The notes beneath the pieces are model-generated. The model saw nothing but the letters and a program-made list of their open reading frames with translations. It did not search any database and was not told where the DNA came from. Shown piece by piece: positions 10,167-23,782 of a stretch of DNA of 64,000 bases; position 1 is the first letter of the stretch; every line of letters starts with the position of its first letter. Source of the stretch: Eutreptiella sp. 'Long Island Sound 2002' (lineage: Eukaryota; Euglenozoa; Euglenophyceae; Eutreptiales; Eutreptiaceae); assembly GCA_964036045.1 (NCBI GenBank), contig OZ038379.1, positions 71,516,719-71,580,718 of the forward strand, written 5' to 3'. The position numbers were made by a program, and so were the translations under genes.

Positions 10167-13100
10167 ATGTTGCCTGCATTATCCAACCATGACGCGGAAA
10201 GAGTGCATGCTTTCGTACAACAAAATATGCACTATTATCCCATTTTCAACCGTTGGATGGATGCAACTCAAAAGCGGATTACGGGTCGTCTTTTCTTTTG
10301 GCAAGCAGAAGACCACTATGCTTGGAGGGATCTTATGTCAGCAATGATGCAATCGGGGATAGTTACGGCCGTGCATGAAGCTTCCTCGCCGTCAATATCA
10401 TCCAATCCTCCATCTGTACACACTTCAAACGTTCAACCTGGCCCATTGCCGTCACCGCTTGTGGCAACAAGCTGTACCGCATCCACTCCAAATGTACAAT
10501 TTGAGGGGCCAATCCCAACGCCCGGGTCATTGTCCTTCACCATGCCTCTAAGTTCCAGTGCCGTTGCGTCCCCGGGTGTCCATCGCATGGCGGTCAACTA
10601 CACACCAACACCTTTACTATCCGAAGCTCAGCCATACTTCCCTCCATATCTGCCAATGCCCCCACAAAACGTTCCCAACCAGCCTTGGTTTGATCCATCT
10701 TCCCACCAAAGCTTTGCGAGGATTCCGCCACCTGGCTCAGGCCAATTAGAGTTGAACCCACATATGAACCCCACCTTTGGCCAGCCGGCTAGCAGTGCAT
10801 CACGTGCACTCGGATCTGCAAATGTGATCGCACAACCCATTTCTCCGGACACGCATGGCGCAGAAGCACGGAAAAAGCGACAACGAGAACCACATTTGGA
10901 TTTAAATGCAGGGGCAAGCGATGATGGACACGCCGAAAAACGAGCACGATGCACGCAAAGCAAGGAAGAAATCGATAAGCAAAGACGCGAACGATATCAA
11001 GAGGTCAGGGACGAAGTCAATAAGCAAAGACGAGAACGATATAAACAACTGTACGCGCAAAAGAAGGACAGCATCAATGCGCGAAGACGGGAGCGATATC
11101 AAGAGGCAAACAAGGACAACATCAATGAGCAAAGACGGCAGCGATATCAAGAGGCGGACACGGACAACATCAATGAGCACAGACGGCAGCGATATCATGA
11201 GGCGGACAAGGACAACATCCACGAGGAAAGACGGCAGCGATATCAAGAGGCGGACAAGGACAACATCAATGAGCAAAGACGGGAGCGATATCCAGAGGCA
11301 AAGGACAACATCAATGAGCAAAGACGGGAGCGATATCCAGAAGCAAAGGACAACATCAATGAGCAAAGACGGGAGCGATATCCAGAGGCGTAGGCGCAGA
11401 ACAAGGACAACATCAATGAGCAAAGACGGGAGCGATATCCAGAGGCGTACGCGCAGAACAAGGACAACATCAATGAGCAAAGACGGGAGCGATATCCAGA
11501 GGCGTACGCGCAGAACAAGGACAACATCAATGAGCAAAGACGGGAGCGATATCCAGAGGCGTACGCGCAGAACAAGGATAACATCAATGAGCAAAGACGG
11601 GAGCGATATCCAGAGGCGTACGCGCAGAACAAGGATAACATCAATGAGCAAAGACGGGAGCGATATCCAGAGGCGTACGCGCAGAACAAGGACAACATCA
11701 ATGAGCAAAGACGGGAGCGATATCCTGAGGTGTACACGCAAAACAAAGACAACATCAATGAGCAAAGGCGAGCGCGGAGGGCTCATGCATTGGAAATGCA
11801 AAGGTTGCGCCACGAATGCTTGTTTAGATCAAAGGCCGATGAGGATATTACCCACATCAAGCGCCACGTCCTTGACAACATGGAAGTGGAGTGTGAACAT
11901 TGTCACGCTTTACGTTGGAGTGCCGAGCGACCTACCATTTGTTGCCGTGGCGGACAAGTGAAACTTCCCATTCTGCTTGATCCACCGGAACCGCTCAAAA
12001 CCCTATTGACCGAGCAAACTGGACAGGGACGCCATTTTCGGCAAAACATTCGGAAGTACAACTCAGCCTTCACCATGGCCTCTCTTGAAGCAAATATCGA
12101 CATGCGGTTCACGAAAGGGCCAATGGCGGGTGGCCCTCACCAGTTTCGGGTGTCTGGAAATGTGTATCACCGCATGGGTCCCCTGACGCCGGGAGAAAAT
12201 CAACCACCCCGGTTTGCACAGGTGTACATTTTGGAAACCGAAGATCAACTGAAGGCATGGCAGGGACTTCCACTGTCATCGGAATTGAGAGAGGATCTAC
12301 TCCGCCAACTGGGAGCTATGCTGAACACACACAATGCCTATGTACAGGTTTGTCAACACGCGGCTGAACTTGAGGTCCCCAACGTGACCATCTTGCTGCG
12401 GTGCAATGCCAACGTTGACCCACGCACCTACAATGTTCCCCGTGTCAGCGACATTGCAGCATTCATTCCGGATGGCAGTCATGTCGCCGCTCCTCGTAGC
12501 ATTGCGGTCCGCATGCATGGGGGTGGGGTCAAGCGTATCACCGACCTGAACTCTGCCTACGATCCTTTACACTTTGTACTCCTTTTTCCGCGCGGTGAGC
12601 AAGGCTGGACAACTGACATTCCCCTGAATGTCACTTATCGGCGTCAGCGCGGCGCACGCGAAAATCTAGAGCAAGGCAATGCCCCAAAGGCCAAAAGCCG
12701 TCAGACGATTACAGCCCGAGACTTTGCCGCCTTCTACCTCATGCAACGTCCGGAATCGTACACTGGAAATTATTTGCAAAGATGTCAAAAACTGTACGAA
12801 GAATACATCGTGGACCAGTACTGCAAAGTGGAATCTCAACGCTTGCAATATGTCTCTCAGAACCAGTCCAAATTGCGCACACATTTGTATTCGGGTGTTG
12901 AAGATGTCACCAAAAAAGGTGATCGCGACGCTTCATCCGTTGGAAAGCGTGTAATTTTGCCGAGCTCTTTTGGCGGGAGTCCGCGCGCTCTTCATGCCGC
13001 TTTTCAGGATGGGATTGCTATTTGTAGCAAACGGGGCAAGGCAGACCTGTTCATTACCATGACAGCCAATCCCAATTGGCCGGAGGTGGAGGCCGCTCTA

Positions 13101-16029
13101 CTGCCAGGACAAAAACCAAATGATCGTCCCGATTTGATCCCCCCCGTTTTCAAGCTGAAGCTGCAGTCTTTGTTAGAAGACCTTCTAAAGGATGGCTGTC
13201 TCGGTCGCACAGTCGGCCACATGTATGTCATTGAATTTCAAAAACGTGGGCTACCACATGCACATATCCTGGTTATCTTTGCCGCCGGCTACAAATTGCT
13301 CACACCTGACGATTATGATTCCGTCATTTGTGCTGAGATTCCAGACGAGGATGAGGACCCGGAGCTGTACGAGATTATTGCAAAATGCTACATGCACGGT
13401 CCATGCGGTTCCCTCGACGCGAACTGTGCATGCATGAAGGATGGACATTGTAAGAATCGGTACCCGAAGGAATTTCAAGATGTGACCACGAACAGCGAGA
13501 ATGGATATCCTCTTTATCGCCGTCGCAACAACGGCCGCACTATAACATGCAGGGGGCATAAACTTGATAATCGTTGGGTGGTTCCACATGTGCGTGCGTT
13601 GGCCAGAAAATATGCTTGCCACATCAACGTGGAGTACTGTGCCTCACTTGCGGCTATCAAATACTTGCACGAGTATATTTACAAGGGGTTTGACCGGGGC
13701 GATGCCACCCTACGAGACGATCAAGTCAACGAAGTTGTGGAGTTCGTGGAGGGCCGGTACATTCGCACATCTGAGGGAGTGTGGAGACTATTGGCATTTG
13801 ACTTACATGAGCAATTTCCCGCGGTATTGCGGCTACCAGTTCACTTAGAAAACCAGCAGCACGTTCGATGGCACGACCAACAACATCTTACTGACATCGT
13901 TGGAGATGGACCCCCCGACACACCACTAACCGCTTGGTTGAAGTCCAACGCCAAGCCGGATCATGCTTTCGGTAAGCACTTGCTGTACACCGACTATGCC
14001 GAGCGGTTCACGTATGATGCAAAGACCAAAGAATGGAAAATTCGGAAGAGAGGACTAAACACGGTAATTGGTCGCATGTACTTTGTGCTCCCGAATGCGG
14101 GCGAAGTATACTTTCTCCGACTATTGTTACACCATGTTGCTGGTGCAACCTCTTTCCAAGATTTGCGTACCGTTAACGGCAACCTATGTGCCACTTTTCA
14201 AGAAGCATGCGTACGTCGCGGCCTTCTAGAAGATGACACCGAGTGGGAACAATGTCTGAACGAGGCAAAAATGTACTACAAATCCGGCCGACTACGACTT
14301 CTTTTTTGCACCATCTTGGAGTACAACTCCCCAAAAGATCCCTACAAGCTGTGGTTAAAGTACGAGGAAGAGTTCATCAGCGACATTCGTTGGAATTGGC
14401 AACGTACACATCCTGGCACAAAAAACGAGCCAACGCATGCCGAGATTGTGAATGAAGCCCTATTGCGGGTCGAGGGCATGCTGCAAAAGCAAGGACTTTC
14501 TCTTCGCTCGTTTCCTTCTATGCCGTTTCCAGTGCCCAGTGCAATGTCCCATAAGCCTGGCGGTCACGACGAAGGGTATGATGTTGCACACTTGCGACGT
14601 GTTGTTGAGGATGGTGTGCCAACCTTGACAGAGCAACAACGCAACATCTACGACCAGGTCACTGCGAGTACACATTTGGACAACAACGACGCAAAGTGCT
14701 TCTTTATTTTGAGTTGCGGTGGTTGCGGAAAGACTTACGTGAACAATTTAATGTTGGCCTATGTACGGAGTCAGGGACGACGGGCGATTGCGGTTGCCTC
14801 AAGTGGCATCGCTTCTCTTCTTTTGGATGATGGTTCAACTGCGCACTCAGCTTTTGGTATTTCGCCGCAAAAGGGCGGAACATCATCCATTCCTGTGGAG
14901 AGCAAACGTGCCGCGGAACTTCATGAGTGCCAACTCATTGTGTGGGATGAGGCTCCCATGGCAGACAACGATTGCTTCCGTGTATTGGATGAATTGCTCA
15001 AAGATATCATGGGTGCCAATGATGAAGCACTGCGACTTGTTCCCTTCGGGGGCAAGACCGTCGTCATGACGGGGGATTGGAGGCAAATTTTGCCCGTTGT
15101 ACCTCGTGGCTCTCGAGCGGCCGTGATAGCAGCTACCCTCAAGAAATCCTACCTCTGGCCCTATTTCAAAACACTCGAATTGACGACCAATATTCGGGTG
15201 CGAGGCACTTCTCAAGTTGACGATGACGAGACCCGTGAGTTTGCACGCTGGTTGCTATCCGTTGGGGAGGACACCATCGACAATCCGTTGCCCATACCAG
15301 AAGACATGTTGATCCCAAGCGATGACCCCTGGCCACTGGTAAACCACGTCTTTCCAACCATGAGCAAGGAGGAATTTATGTCTGGTTGTATCCTGGCACC
15401 CCGAAACCAAGAAACCAATGCTATCAACGAAGCGGCGCTGCAGAGCTTGCCAGGAGAGGAGTTTTTATTGTGTTAGTGCGGACTATTTTGGTGCCGATTG
15501 CCAAGAAGATGCAGCTACCTATCCTCCGGAACTCTTGAACAAGCTCGAGCCTCCGGGCATGGCACGTCACGAGCTCAAGCTTAAGGTAGGGGCCCCTATC
15601 ATTCTACTGCGCAATCTCAACCGTACGGAGGGGTTGATGAATGGAACACGCTTGTTGGTAACAAAGTGCCTAGATTTCAACATCCAAGCAGAAATTGTCT
15701 CAGGTCCCCGAAAAGGAAACGTTGTGCTCATTCCACGCATCAATTTGACGTGTGGTGATTCTGAAATGTTGTCGATCAGATTTATTAGGCGACAATTTCC
15801 AATAAAGTTGGCTTTCGCCTTGACGATTAATCGTTCCCAAGGGCAGTCGTTCGAAAGGTTGGGGTTGCTCTTGGAGAATCCTGTTTTTGCCCATGGACAG
15901 CTATATGTTGGCTTTTCCCGGGTTACCTCACGCCGTGGCGTTCGCGTCATTTTAGGGGAACGTGCTTGGGGGGATGTAACTAAGGAAGCAAACACTCCGA
16001 ACATTGTATGGTCTGAAATTTTTCCTTGA
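10167..16029 (+). pseudogene. Helitron Rep/helicase, copy 1 (one stop, one frameshift)
   Basis: Rolling-circle transposase joining an HUH Rep nuclease to a Pif1-type helicase; it would nick and unwind DNA for Helitron transposition in the nucleus. The start was chosen at ATG 10167 (MLPALSNHDAERVH), because copy 2 shares sequence only from about there. Order: Ser/Pro-rich N-terminus; basic RRERY repeat tract (about 10975-11785); Cys motif CEHCHALRW...CCRGGQVKLP; Helitron_like_N; Rep motif RGLPHAHIL with both histidines (13257, 13263); tyrosine region YLHEYIYKG; helicase Walker A SCGGCGKT (about 14712); WDEAPM; GDWRQ; and the C-terminal LTINRSQGQSF and GQLYVGFSRV motifs. Two lesions disable it. 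TAC has become TAG at 11391-11393 within the repeats, and one extra base near 15462-15470 creates TAG at 15474-15476, with the frame resuming to TGA at 16027-16029. Confidence 0.88.
10975..11785 (+). repeat. In-frame coding minisatellite (45/48/57-bp units), copy 1
   Basis: About 15 units, each carrying RRERY or RRQRY and spaced by DNINEQ. Periods are 45, 48 or 57 bp, all multiples of three. The last block holds about six near-identical 57-bp units. The product is a highly charged, probably helical basic tract between the Rep N-terminus and the Cys motif. Copy 2 has about 13 units in a different order. Because the period keeps frame, the two other plus-strand phases and the antisense strand also stay open here. 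Those readings (for example 10906-11961 plus, 10902-11813 minus) are by-products. Confidence 0.9.
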
Positions 16030-16888
16030 TTTCGGCTCGTCCGTTGCCTTGCTGGATGACGTGTGGCTCCACTCGACACCGGCGTGTGTCTTGTTCACGT
16101 TCCATTTACATCTGAAAACAACCGTTTTCTACATATATTTGAAACCAATCCTCACCTTGAGCCTTGCCCTAACCCTAACTACAACTTTGGTGCTAAGTCA
16201 ACCTCTATCCCTAACGGCGCACCCGCTGACAATGTACATTATGCCGTACAAGCCGTGTTAGTTTAGAAACATGTGCTTGGGGCGACGCCAGCAAGTAGGC
16301 AAACGCTTTGAACCTTGTATGATGCGAGATTCAACTTTCATGTAGCTATTGTCCGTTGGCATTCCTGTTGGTGTGTGGGTGAACTTGCCTCCAAAGTGAA
16401 TATTGTCAAGGGTCTATTTGCCTGAAAATATGTTTCGTCCCATTAAATAGCAAAACAATTTTCAAACGCAATTATTTGCCACATTGTGTCTGGTAAACAC
16501 CTTCATTCCCTTCGGGTAAGGACGTTGGTCATAATTCTTTTCAGGTTCTCCTAAAGAGCAATGGCTTGCTACTATAAGCCCGTCAATTTTCAAAGCCTCA
16601 ACAACTTCCAAGTACAATTGAAGCAGGCGGCGTTACGAGGTGCCCTTAAACTGTGTTCCTCATTACTTTTTTTTTTCAAAATTCGTTAGCTAGAATGCTA
16701 CAAACATGAAAACAGCGAATACTTTACTGCAAAAAGGATAATGCCCATTAGAAGTGTTTTGCGTCCACCTAATAGATGTTGCACTTTGCAACGTGGTCAA
16801 AATCCATTTGCAACACTCCATTCAACGAAAGGTACGGATTCCTCCAAGGGGCCAAATTCATGACTATAGCTGCCCCGTTGTCGGTACG
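16030..16888 (+). other. Helitron 3' noncoding tail, copy 1
   Basis: No gene. Nearly identical to 50371-51233. It contains CCCTAACCCTAAC near 16167, two telomere-like words with no array, and TTTTTTTT before the conserved final 250 bases. It presumably holds the transposase 3' UTR and the sequence leading to the terminator. Confidence 0.7.
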
Positions 16889-16920
16889 GCCCGCGCTTCA
16901 AGCGCGGGCATTTACACTAG
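16889..16920 (+). other. Helitron 3' terminal hairpin and CTAG, copy 1
   Basis: Arms GCCCGCGCTT / AAGCGCGGGC around one C (16889-16909), seven bases, then CTAG (16917-16920) and T. Identical in layout to 393-424 and 51234-51265. The autonomous copies read GGGCATTTACACTAG, whereas array units mostly read GGGCATTCGCACTAG. That small diagnostic separates the two classes. Confidence 0.85.
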
Positions 16921-19900
16921 TTATTATATTTAATTGTGCTATGGTTCGTCGTCGTTTGTCGTCGTCGTCGTCGTCGTCGTTCGTCTTCCCCAAAAATCTC
17001 TTATTATATTTAATTGTGCTATGGTTCGTCGTTTGTCGTCGTTCGTCGTCGTCGTTCGTCGTCGTTCGTCATACCCAAAATCGTCGAATCGTTCGTCATA
17101 CCCCAAAAATCCTCCCAATCGTGCACGCTGCTGCTGGCGCGCGCGCGTGCCCGTCAAATGGCATCTGGCGGATTTGCGATTTCGATTTCTGGCACGAGAA
17201 ATCGATCTGAAATCATGGAATCACGTGTTTTAAAAATCTGTATGTACTGTACAATCGATTATCCGGGTATCCGCACGAATCATCCCACCTGTTGACTTTT
17301 GGCGATTTTAGCCAACAGGCAGCAGTGGTGACAGTTCTTTCGCTTATAGAGTACGGGATATGAGGTTTGAGACATGAGTCATGAGGTACGGGATACGAGG
17401 TACGGGATATGCGGTATGTTGTACACAGTGTGAGGTATAGGTGATGTGTTTGGAAATATGGATTATGCGAATCGCGGTGTGAAATGTGGTGTCAGAGTAC
17501 AGTTCAAGAGGGGTAAATTTCACTCATAGAGTACGGGATATGATGTTTGAGTGAGGTACGGGATACGAGGTACGGGATATGCGGTATGTTGTACACAGTG
17601 TGAGGCATGGGTGATGTGTTTGGAAATATGGAATATGCGAATCGCTGTGTGAAATGTGGTGTCAAAGTACAGTTCAAGAGGGGTATATTTCACTCATAGA
17701 GTACGGGATATGATGTTTGATAGAGTACGGGATATGAGGTTTGAGACATGAGTCATGAGGTACGGGATACGAGGTACGGGATATGCGGTATGTTGTAAAC
17801 AATGTGAGGTATGCGCGATGTGTTTGGAAATATGGATTATGCGAATTGCGGTGTCAAATGTGGTGTCAGAGTACAGTTTAGGAGGGGTAAGTTCACTCAT
17901 AGAGTACGGGATATGATGTTTGAGACATGAGTCATGTGGCACGGGATGTGAGGTACGGGACATGAGGTGTGTTGTATTGGGTTTGCGAAATGCGGTGCGT
18001 TGTGAGATATGGCGCTATGGTGATATGGTGATATGGCCCGCGCTTCAAGCGCGGGCATTCGCACTAGTTATCTCTTATTATATTTAATTGTGCTATGGAC
18101 GTCGTTCGTCGTCGTCGTCGTCGTCGTTCGTCTTCCCCAAAAAATCCGCCCAATTGTGCACGCCGCTGCTGGCGCGCGCGCGTGCCCGTCAAATGGCATC
18201 TGGCGGATTTGCGATTTCGATTTCTGGCACGAGAAATCGATCTGAAATCATGGAATCACGTGTTTGAAAAATCTGTATGTACTGTACAATCGATTATCCG
18301 GGTATCCGCACGAATCATCCCGCCTGTCGACTTTTGGCGATTTTAGGCAACAGGCAGCAGTGGTGACAGTTCTCTCGCTTATAGAGTACGGGATATGAGG
18401 TTTGAGACATGAGTCATGAGGTACGGGATACGAGGTACGGGATATGCGGTATGTTGTACACATTGTGAGGTATGGGTGATGTGTTTGGAAATATGGATGA
18501 TGCGAATCGCGGTGTCAAATGTGGTGTCAGAGTACAGTTTAGGAGGGGTAAATTTCACTCATAGAGTACGGGATATGATGTTTGAGTGAGGTACGGGATA
18601 CGAGGTACGGGATATGCGGTATGTTGTACACAGTGTGAGGTATGGGTGATGTGTTTGGAAATATGGATTATGCGAATCGCGGTGTCAAATGTGGTGTCAG
18701 AGTACAGTTTAGGAGGGGTAAGTTTCACTCATAGAGTACGGGATATGATGTTTGAGACATGAGTCAGGTGGCACGGGATATGAGGTACGGGACATGAGGT
18801 GTGTTGTATTGGGTATGTGAAATGCAGTGCAGTGTGGGATATGGTGCTATGGTGATATGGTGATATGGCCCGCGCTTCAAGCGCGGGCATTCGCACTAGT
18901 TAATATATTTAATTGTGCTATGGTCGTCGTTCGTCGTCGTCGTCGTCGTCGTTCGTCTTCCCCAAAAAATCCGCCCAATTGTGCACGCTGCTGCTGGCGC
19001 GCGCGCGTGCCTGTCAAATGGCATCTGGCTGATTTGCGATTTCGATTTCTGGCACGAGAAATCGATCTGAAATCATGGAATCATGTGTTTTGAAAATCTG
19101 TATGTACTGTACAATCGATTTTCCCGGTATCTGCACGAAAAATCCCGCCTGTTGACTTTTGGCGATTTTAGCCAACAGGCAGCAGTGGCGCTCTCGCTTA
19201 TAGAGTACGGGATATGAGGTTTGAGACATGAGTCATGAGGTACGGGATACGAGGCACGGGATATGCGGTATGTTGTACACAGTGTGAGGCATGGGTGATG
19301 TGTTTGGAAATATGGAATATGCGAATCGCGGTGTCAAATGTGGTGTCAGAGTACAGCTTAGGAAGGGTATATTTCACTCATAGGGTACGGGATATGATGT
19401 TTGATAGAGTACGGGATATGAGGTTTGAGACATGAGTCATGAGGTACGGGATACGAGGTACGGGATATGCGGTATGTTGTACACAGTGTGAGGCATGGGT
19501 GATATGTTTGGAAATATGGATTATGCGAATTGCGGTGTCAAATGTGGTGTCAGAGTACAGCATAGGAGGGGTAAGTTTCACTCATAGAGTACGGGATATG
19601 ATGTTTGAGACATGAGTCATGTGGCACGGGATATGAGGTACGGGACATCAGGTGTGTTGTATTGCATATGCGAAATGCGGTGCGGTGTGAGATATGGTGC
19701 TATGGTGATATGGTGATATGGCCCGCGCTTCAAGCGCGGGCATTTGCACTAGTTATATTTAATTGTGCTATGGTTGTTCGTCGTCGTCGTCGTCGTCGTT
19801 CGTCATACCCAAAAAATCCGCCCAATCGTGCACGCTGCTGCTGGCGCGCGCGCGTGCCCGTCAAATGGCATCTGGCGGATTTGCGATTTCGATTTCTGGC

Positions 19901-20598
19901 ACGAGAAATCGATCTGAAATCATGGAATCATGTGTTTTGAAAACCTGTATGTACTGCACAATCGATTATCCGGGTATCTGCACGAATAATCCCGCCTGTT
20001 GACTTTTGGCGATTTTAGCCAGCAGGCAGCAGTGGCGCTCTCGCTTATAGAGTACGGGATATGAGGTTTGAGACATGAGTCATGATGTACGGGATACGAG
20101 GTACGGGATATGCGGTATGTTGTACACAGTGTGAGGCATGGGTGATGTGTTTGGAAATATGGATTATGCGAATCGCGGTGTCAAATGTGGTGTCAGAGTA
20201 CAGCTTAGGAGGGGTATATTTCACTCATAGAGTACGGGATATGATGTTTGATAGAGTCCTGGATATGAGGTTTGAGACATGATCATGAGGTACGGGATAC
20301 GAGGTACGGGATATGCGGTATGTTGTACACAGTGTGAGGTATGGGTGATGTGTTTGGAAATATGGATTATGCGAATTGCGGTGTCAAATGTGGTGTCAGA
20401 GTACAGCTTAGGAGGGGTCAATTTCACTCATAGAGTACGGGATATGATGTTTGAGACATGAGTCATGTGGCACGGGATATGAGGTACGGGACATGAGGTG
20501 TGTTGTACTCGGTATGTGAAATGCGGTGCAGTGTGAGATATGGTGCTATGGTGATACGGTGATATGGCCCGCGCTTCAAGCGCGGCCATTCGCACTAG

Positions 20599-22297
20599 TT
20601 ATTATATTTAATTGTGCTATGGTTCGTTCGTCGTCGTCGTCGTTTGTCGTCGTCGTCGTTCGTCATACCCAAAAAATCCTCCCAATTGTGCTCGCTGCTC
20701 CTGGCGCGCGCGCGTGCCCGTCAAATGGCATCTGGCGGATTTGCGATTTCGATTTCTGGCACGAGAAATCGATCTGAAATCACGGAATCACGTGTTTTGA
20801 AAACCTGTATGTACTGTACAATCGATTATCCGGGTATCCGCACGAATCATCCCGCCTGTTGACTTTTGGCGATTTTAGCCAACAGGCAGCAGTGGTGACA
20901 GTTCTTTCGCTTATAGAGTACGGGATATGAGGTTTGAGACATGACTCATGAGGTACGGGATACGAGGTACGGGATATGCGGTATGTTGTACACAGTGTGA
21001 GGTATAGGTGATGTGTTTGGAAATATGGATTATGCGAATCGCGGTGTCAAATGTGGTGTCAGAGTACAGCTTAGGAGGGGTATATTTCACTCATAGAGTA
21101 CGGGATATGATGTTTGATAGAGTCCTGGATATGAGGTTTGAGACATGATCATGAGGTACGGGATACGAGGTACGGGATATGCGGTATGTTGTACACAGTG
21201 TGAGGTATGGGTGATGTGTTTGGAAATATGGATTATGCGAATTGCGGTGTCAAATGTGGTGTCAGAGTACAGCTTAGGAGGGGTAAATTTCACTCATAGA
21301 GTACGGGATATGATGTTTGAGACATGAGTCATGTGGCACGGGATATGAGGTACGGGACATGAGGTGTGTTGTACTCGGTATGTGAAATGCGGTGCAGTGT
21401 GAGATATGGTGCTATGGTGATACGGTGATATGGCCCGCGCTTCAAGCGCGGGCATTCGCACTAGTTATTATATTTAATTGTGCTATGGTTCGTTCGTCGT
21501 CGTCGTCGTTTGTCGTCGTCGTCGTTCGTCATACCCAAAAAATCCTCCCAATTGTGCTCGCTGCTGCTGGCGCGCGCGCGTGCCCGTCAAATGGCATCTG
21601 GCGGATTTGCGATTTCGATTTCTGGCACGAGAAATCGATCTGAAATCACGGAATCACGTGTTTTGAAAACCTGTATGTACTGTACAATCGATTATCCGGG
21701 TATCCGCACGAATCATCCCGCCTGTTGACTTTTGGCGATTTTAGCCAACAGGCAGCAGTGGTGACAGTTCTTTCGCTTATAGAGTACGGGATATGAGGTT
21801 TGAGACATGACTCATGAGGTACGGGATACGAGGTACGGGATATGCGGTATGTTGTACAGAGTGTGAGGTATGGGTGATGTGTTTGGAAATATGGATTATG
21901 CAAATCGCGGTGTGAAATGTGGTGTCAGAGTACAGCTTAGGAGGGGTAAATTTCACTCATAGAGTATGGGATATGATGTTTGAGTGAGGTACGGGATACG
22001 AGGTACGGGATATGCGGTATGTTGTACACAGTGTGAGGTATGGGTGATGTGTTTGGAAATATGGATTATGCGAATCGCGGTGTCAAATGTGCTGTCAGAG
22101 TACAGTTTAGGAGGGGTGAGTTTCACTCATAGAGTACGGGATATGATGTTTGAGACATGAGTCAGGTGGCACGGGATATGAGGTACGGGACATGAGGTGT
22201 GTTGTATTGGGTTTGCGAAATGCGGTGCGGTGTGAGATATGGTGCTATGGTGCTATGGTGATATGGCCCGCGCTTCAAGCGCGGGCATTCGCACTAG
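20599..22297 (+). repeat. Recent duplication, period ~866 bp, in array B
   Basis: The segment from about 20520 to 21385 repeats at 21386-22250 with very few differences, including shared private variants such as GAGTCCTGGATATG (20251 in the preceding unit and 21121) and GTACTCGGTATGTG. This marks a recent local unit duplication by unequal exchange or template switching, not fresh insertion of an unrelated unit. Confidence 0.7.
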
Positions 22298-23782
22298 TTA
22301 TCTTCTTATTATATTTAATTGTGCTATGGTTCGTCGTTCGTCGTCGTCGTCGTCGTCGTTCGTCATACCCAAAAAGTCCTCCCAATCGTGCACGCTGCTG
22401 CTGGCGCGCGCGCGTGCCCGTCAAATGGCATCTGGCGGATTTGCGATTTCGATTTCTGGCACGAGAAATCGATCTGAAATCATGGAATCATGTGTTTTAA
22501 AAATCTGTATGTACTGTACAATCGATTATCCGGGTATCTGCACGAATAATCCCGCCTGTTGACTTTTGGCGATTTTAGGAAACAGGCAGCAGTGGCGACA
22601 GTTCTCTCGCCTATAGAGTACGGGATATGAGGTTTGAGACATGAGTCATGAGGTACGAGATACGAGGTACGGGATATGCGGTATGTTGTACACAGTGTGA
22701 GGCATGGGTGATGTGTTTGGAAATATGGATTATGCGAATGGCGGTGTCAAATGTGGTGTCAGAGTACAGTTTAGGAGGGGTAAATTTCACTCATAGAGTA
22801 CGGGATATGATGTTTGAGACATGAGTCAGATGGCACGGGATATGAGGTACGCGACATGAGGTGTGTCGTATTGGGTATGTGAAATGCGGTGCAGTGTGAG
22901 ATATGGTGCTATGGTGATATGGTGATATGGCCCGCGCTTCAAGCGCGGGCATTCGCACTAGTTAATATATTTAATTGTGCTATGGACATTCGTTGTCGTC
23001 GTCGTCGTCGTTCGTCATACCCAAAAAATCCTCCCAATTGTGCACGCTGCTGCTGGCGCGCGCGCGTGCCTGTCAAATGGCATCTGGCGGATTTGCGATT
23101 TCGATTTCTGGCACGAGAAATCGATCTGAAATCATGGAATCACGTGTTTTAAAAATCTGTATGTACTGTACAATCGATTATCCGAGATCCGCACGAATCA
23201 TCCCGCCTGTTCACTTTTGGCGATTTTAGGCAACAGGCAGCAGTGGCGACAGTTCTGTTGCTTATATAGTACGGGATATGAGGTTTGAGACATGAGTCAT
23301 GAGGTACGGGAAACGAGGTACGGGATATGCGGTATGTTGTACACAGTGTGAGGTATGGGTGATGTGTTTGGAAATATGGATTATGCGAATCGCGGTGTCA
23401 AATGTGGCGTCAGAGTACAGTTTAGGAGGGGTATATTTCACTCCTAGAGTACGGGATATGATGTTTGAGTGTTGTACGGGATACGATGTACGGGATATGC
23501 GGTATGTTGTACACAGTGTGAGGTATGGGTGATGTGTTTGGAAATATGGATTATGCGAATTGCGGTGCCAAATGTGGTGTCAGAGTACAGTTTAGGAGGG
23601 GTAAGTTTAACTCATAGAGTACGGGATATGATGTAGGAGACATGAGTCATGTGGCACGGGATATGAGGTACGGGACATGAGGTGTGTTGTATTGGGTATG
23701 TGAAATGCGCTGCAGTGTGAGATATGGTGCTATAGTGATACGGTGATATGGCCCGCGCTTCAAGCGCGGGCATTCGCAGCAG

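Larger units (their letters stand above)
3203..16920 (+). mobile_element. Helitron copy 1, about 13.7 kb, transposase broken
   Basis: The element begins just after a CTAG (3199-3202) and ends at the hairpin plus CTAG at 16889-16920. Order: shared 5' end with microsatellite; DAW1 exon pieces; unassigned exon-like segments; an acidic-protein last exon; a long noncoding tract; the Rep/helicase gene; a noncoding tail. All recognisable pieces point the same way as the transposase. Host exons with introns inside a Helitron fit the known gene-capture habit of this family. The right half from about 6637 is collinear with copy 2; the left half is private. The exact 5' base is inferred from the junction, since the canonical TC start is not obvious. 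Confidence 0.8.

Noticed and set aside
10902-11961. Long antisense and +1-frame open readings across the transposase repeat tract (also 45376-46303)
   Set aside because: The repeat periods are multiples of three, so every frame stays open. Only the frame continuous with the Rep/helicase domains makes sense.
16167-16185. CCCTAACCCTAAC, telomere-like words in the Helitron tail (also near 50513)
   Set aside because: Only about two repeats, conserved in position between Helitron copies and far from any array. It is coincidental and not a telomere.
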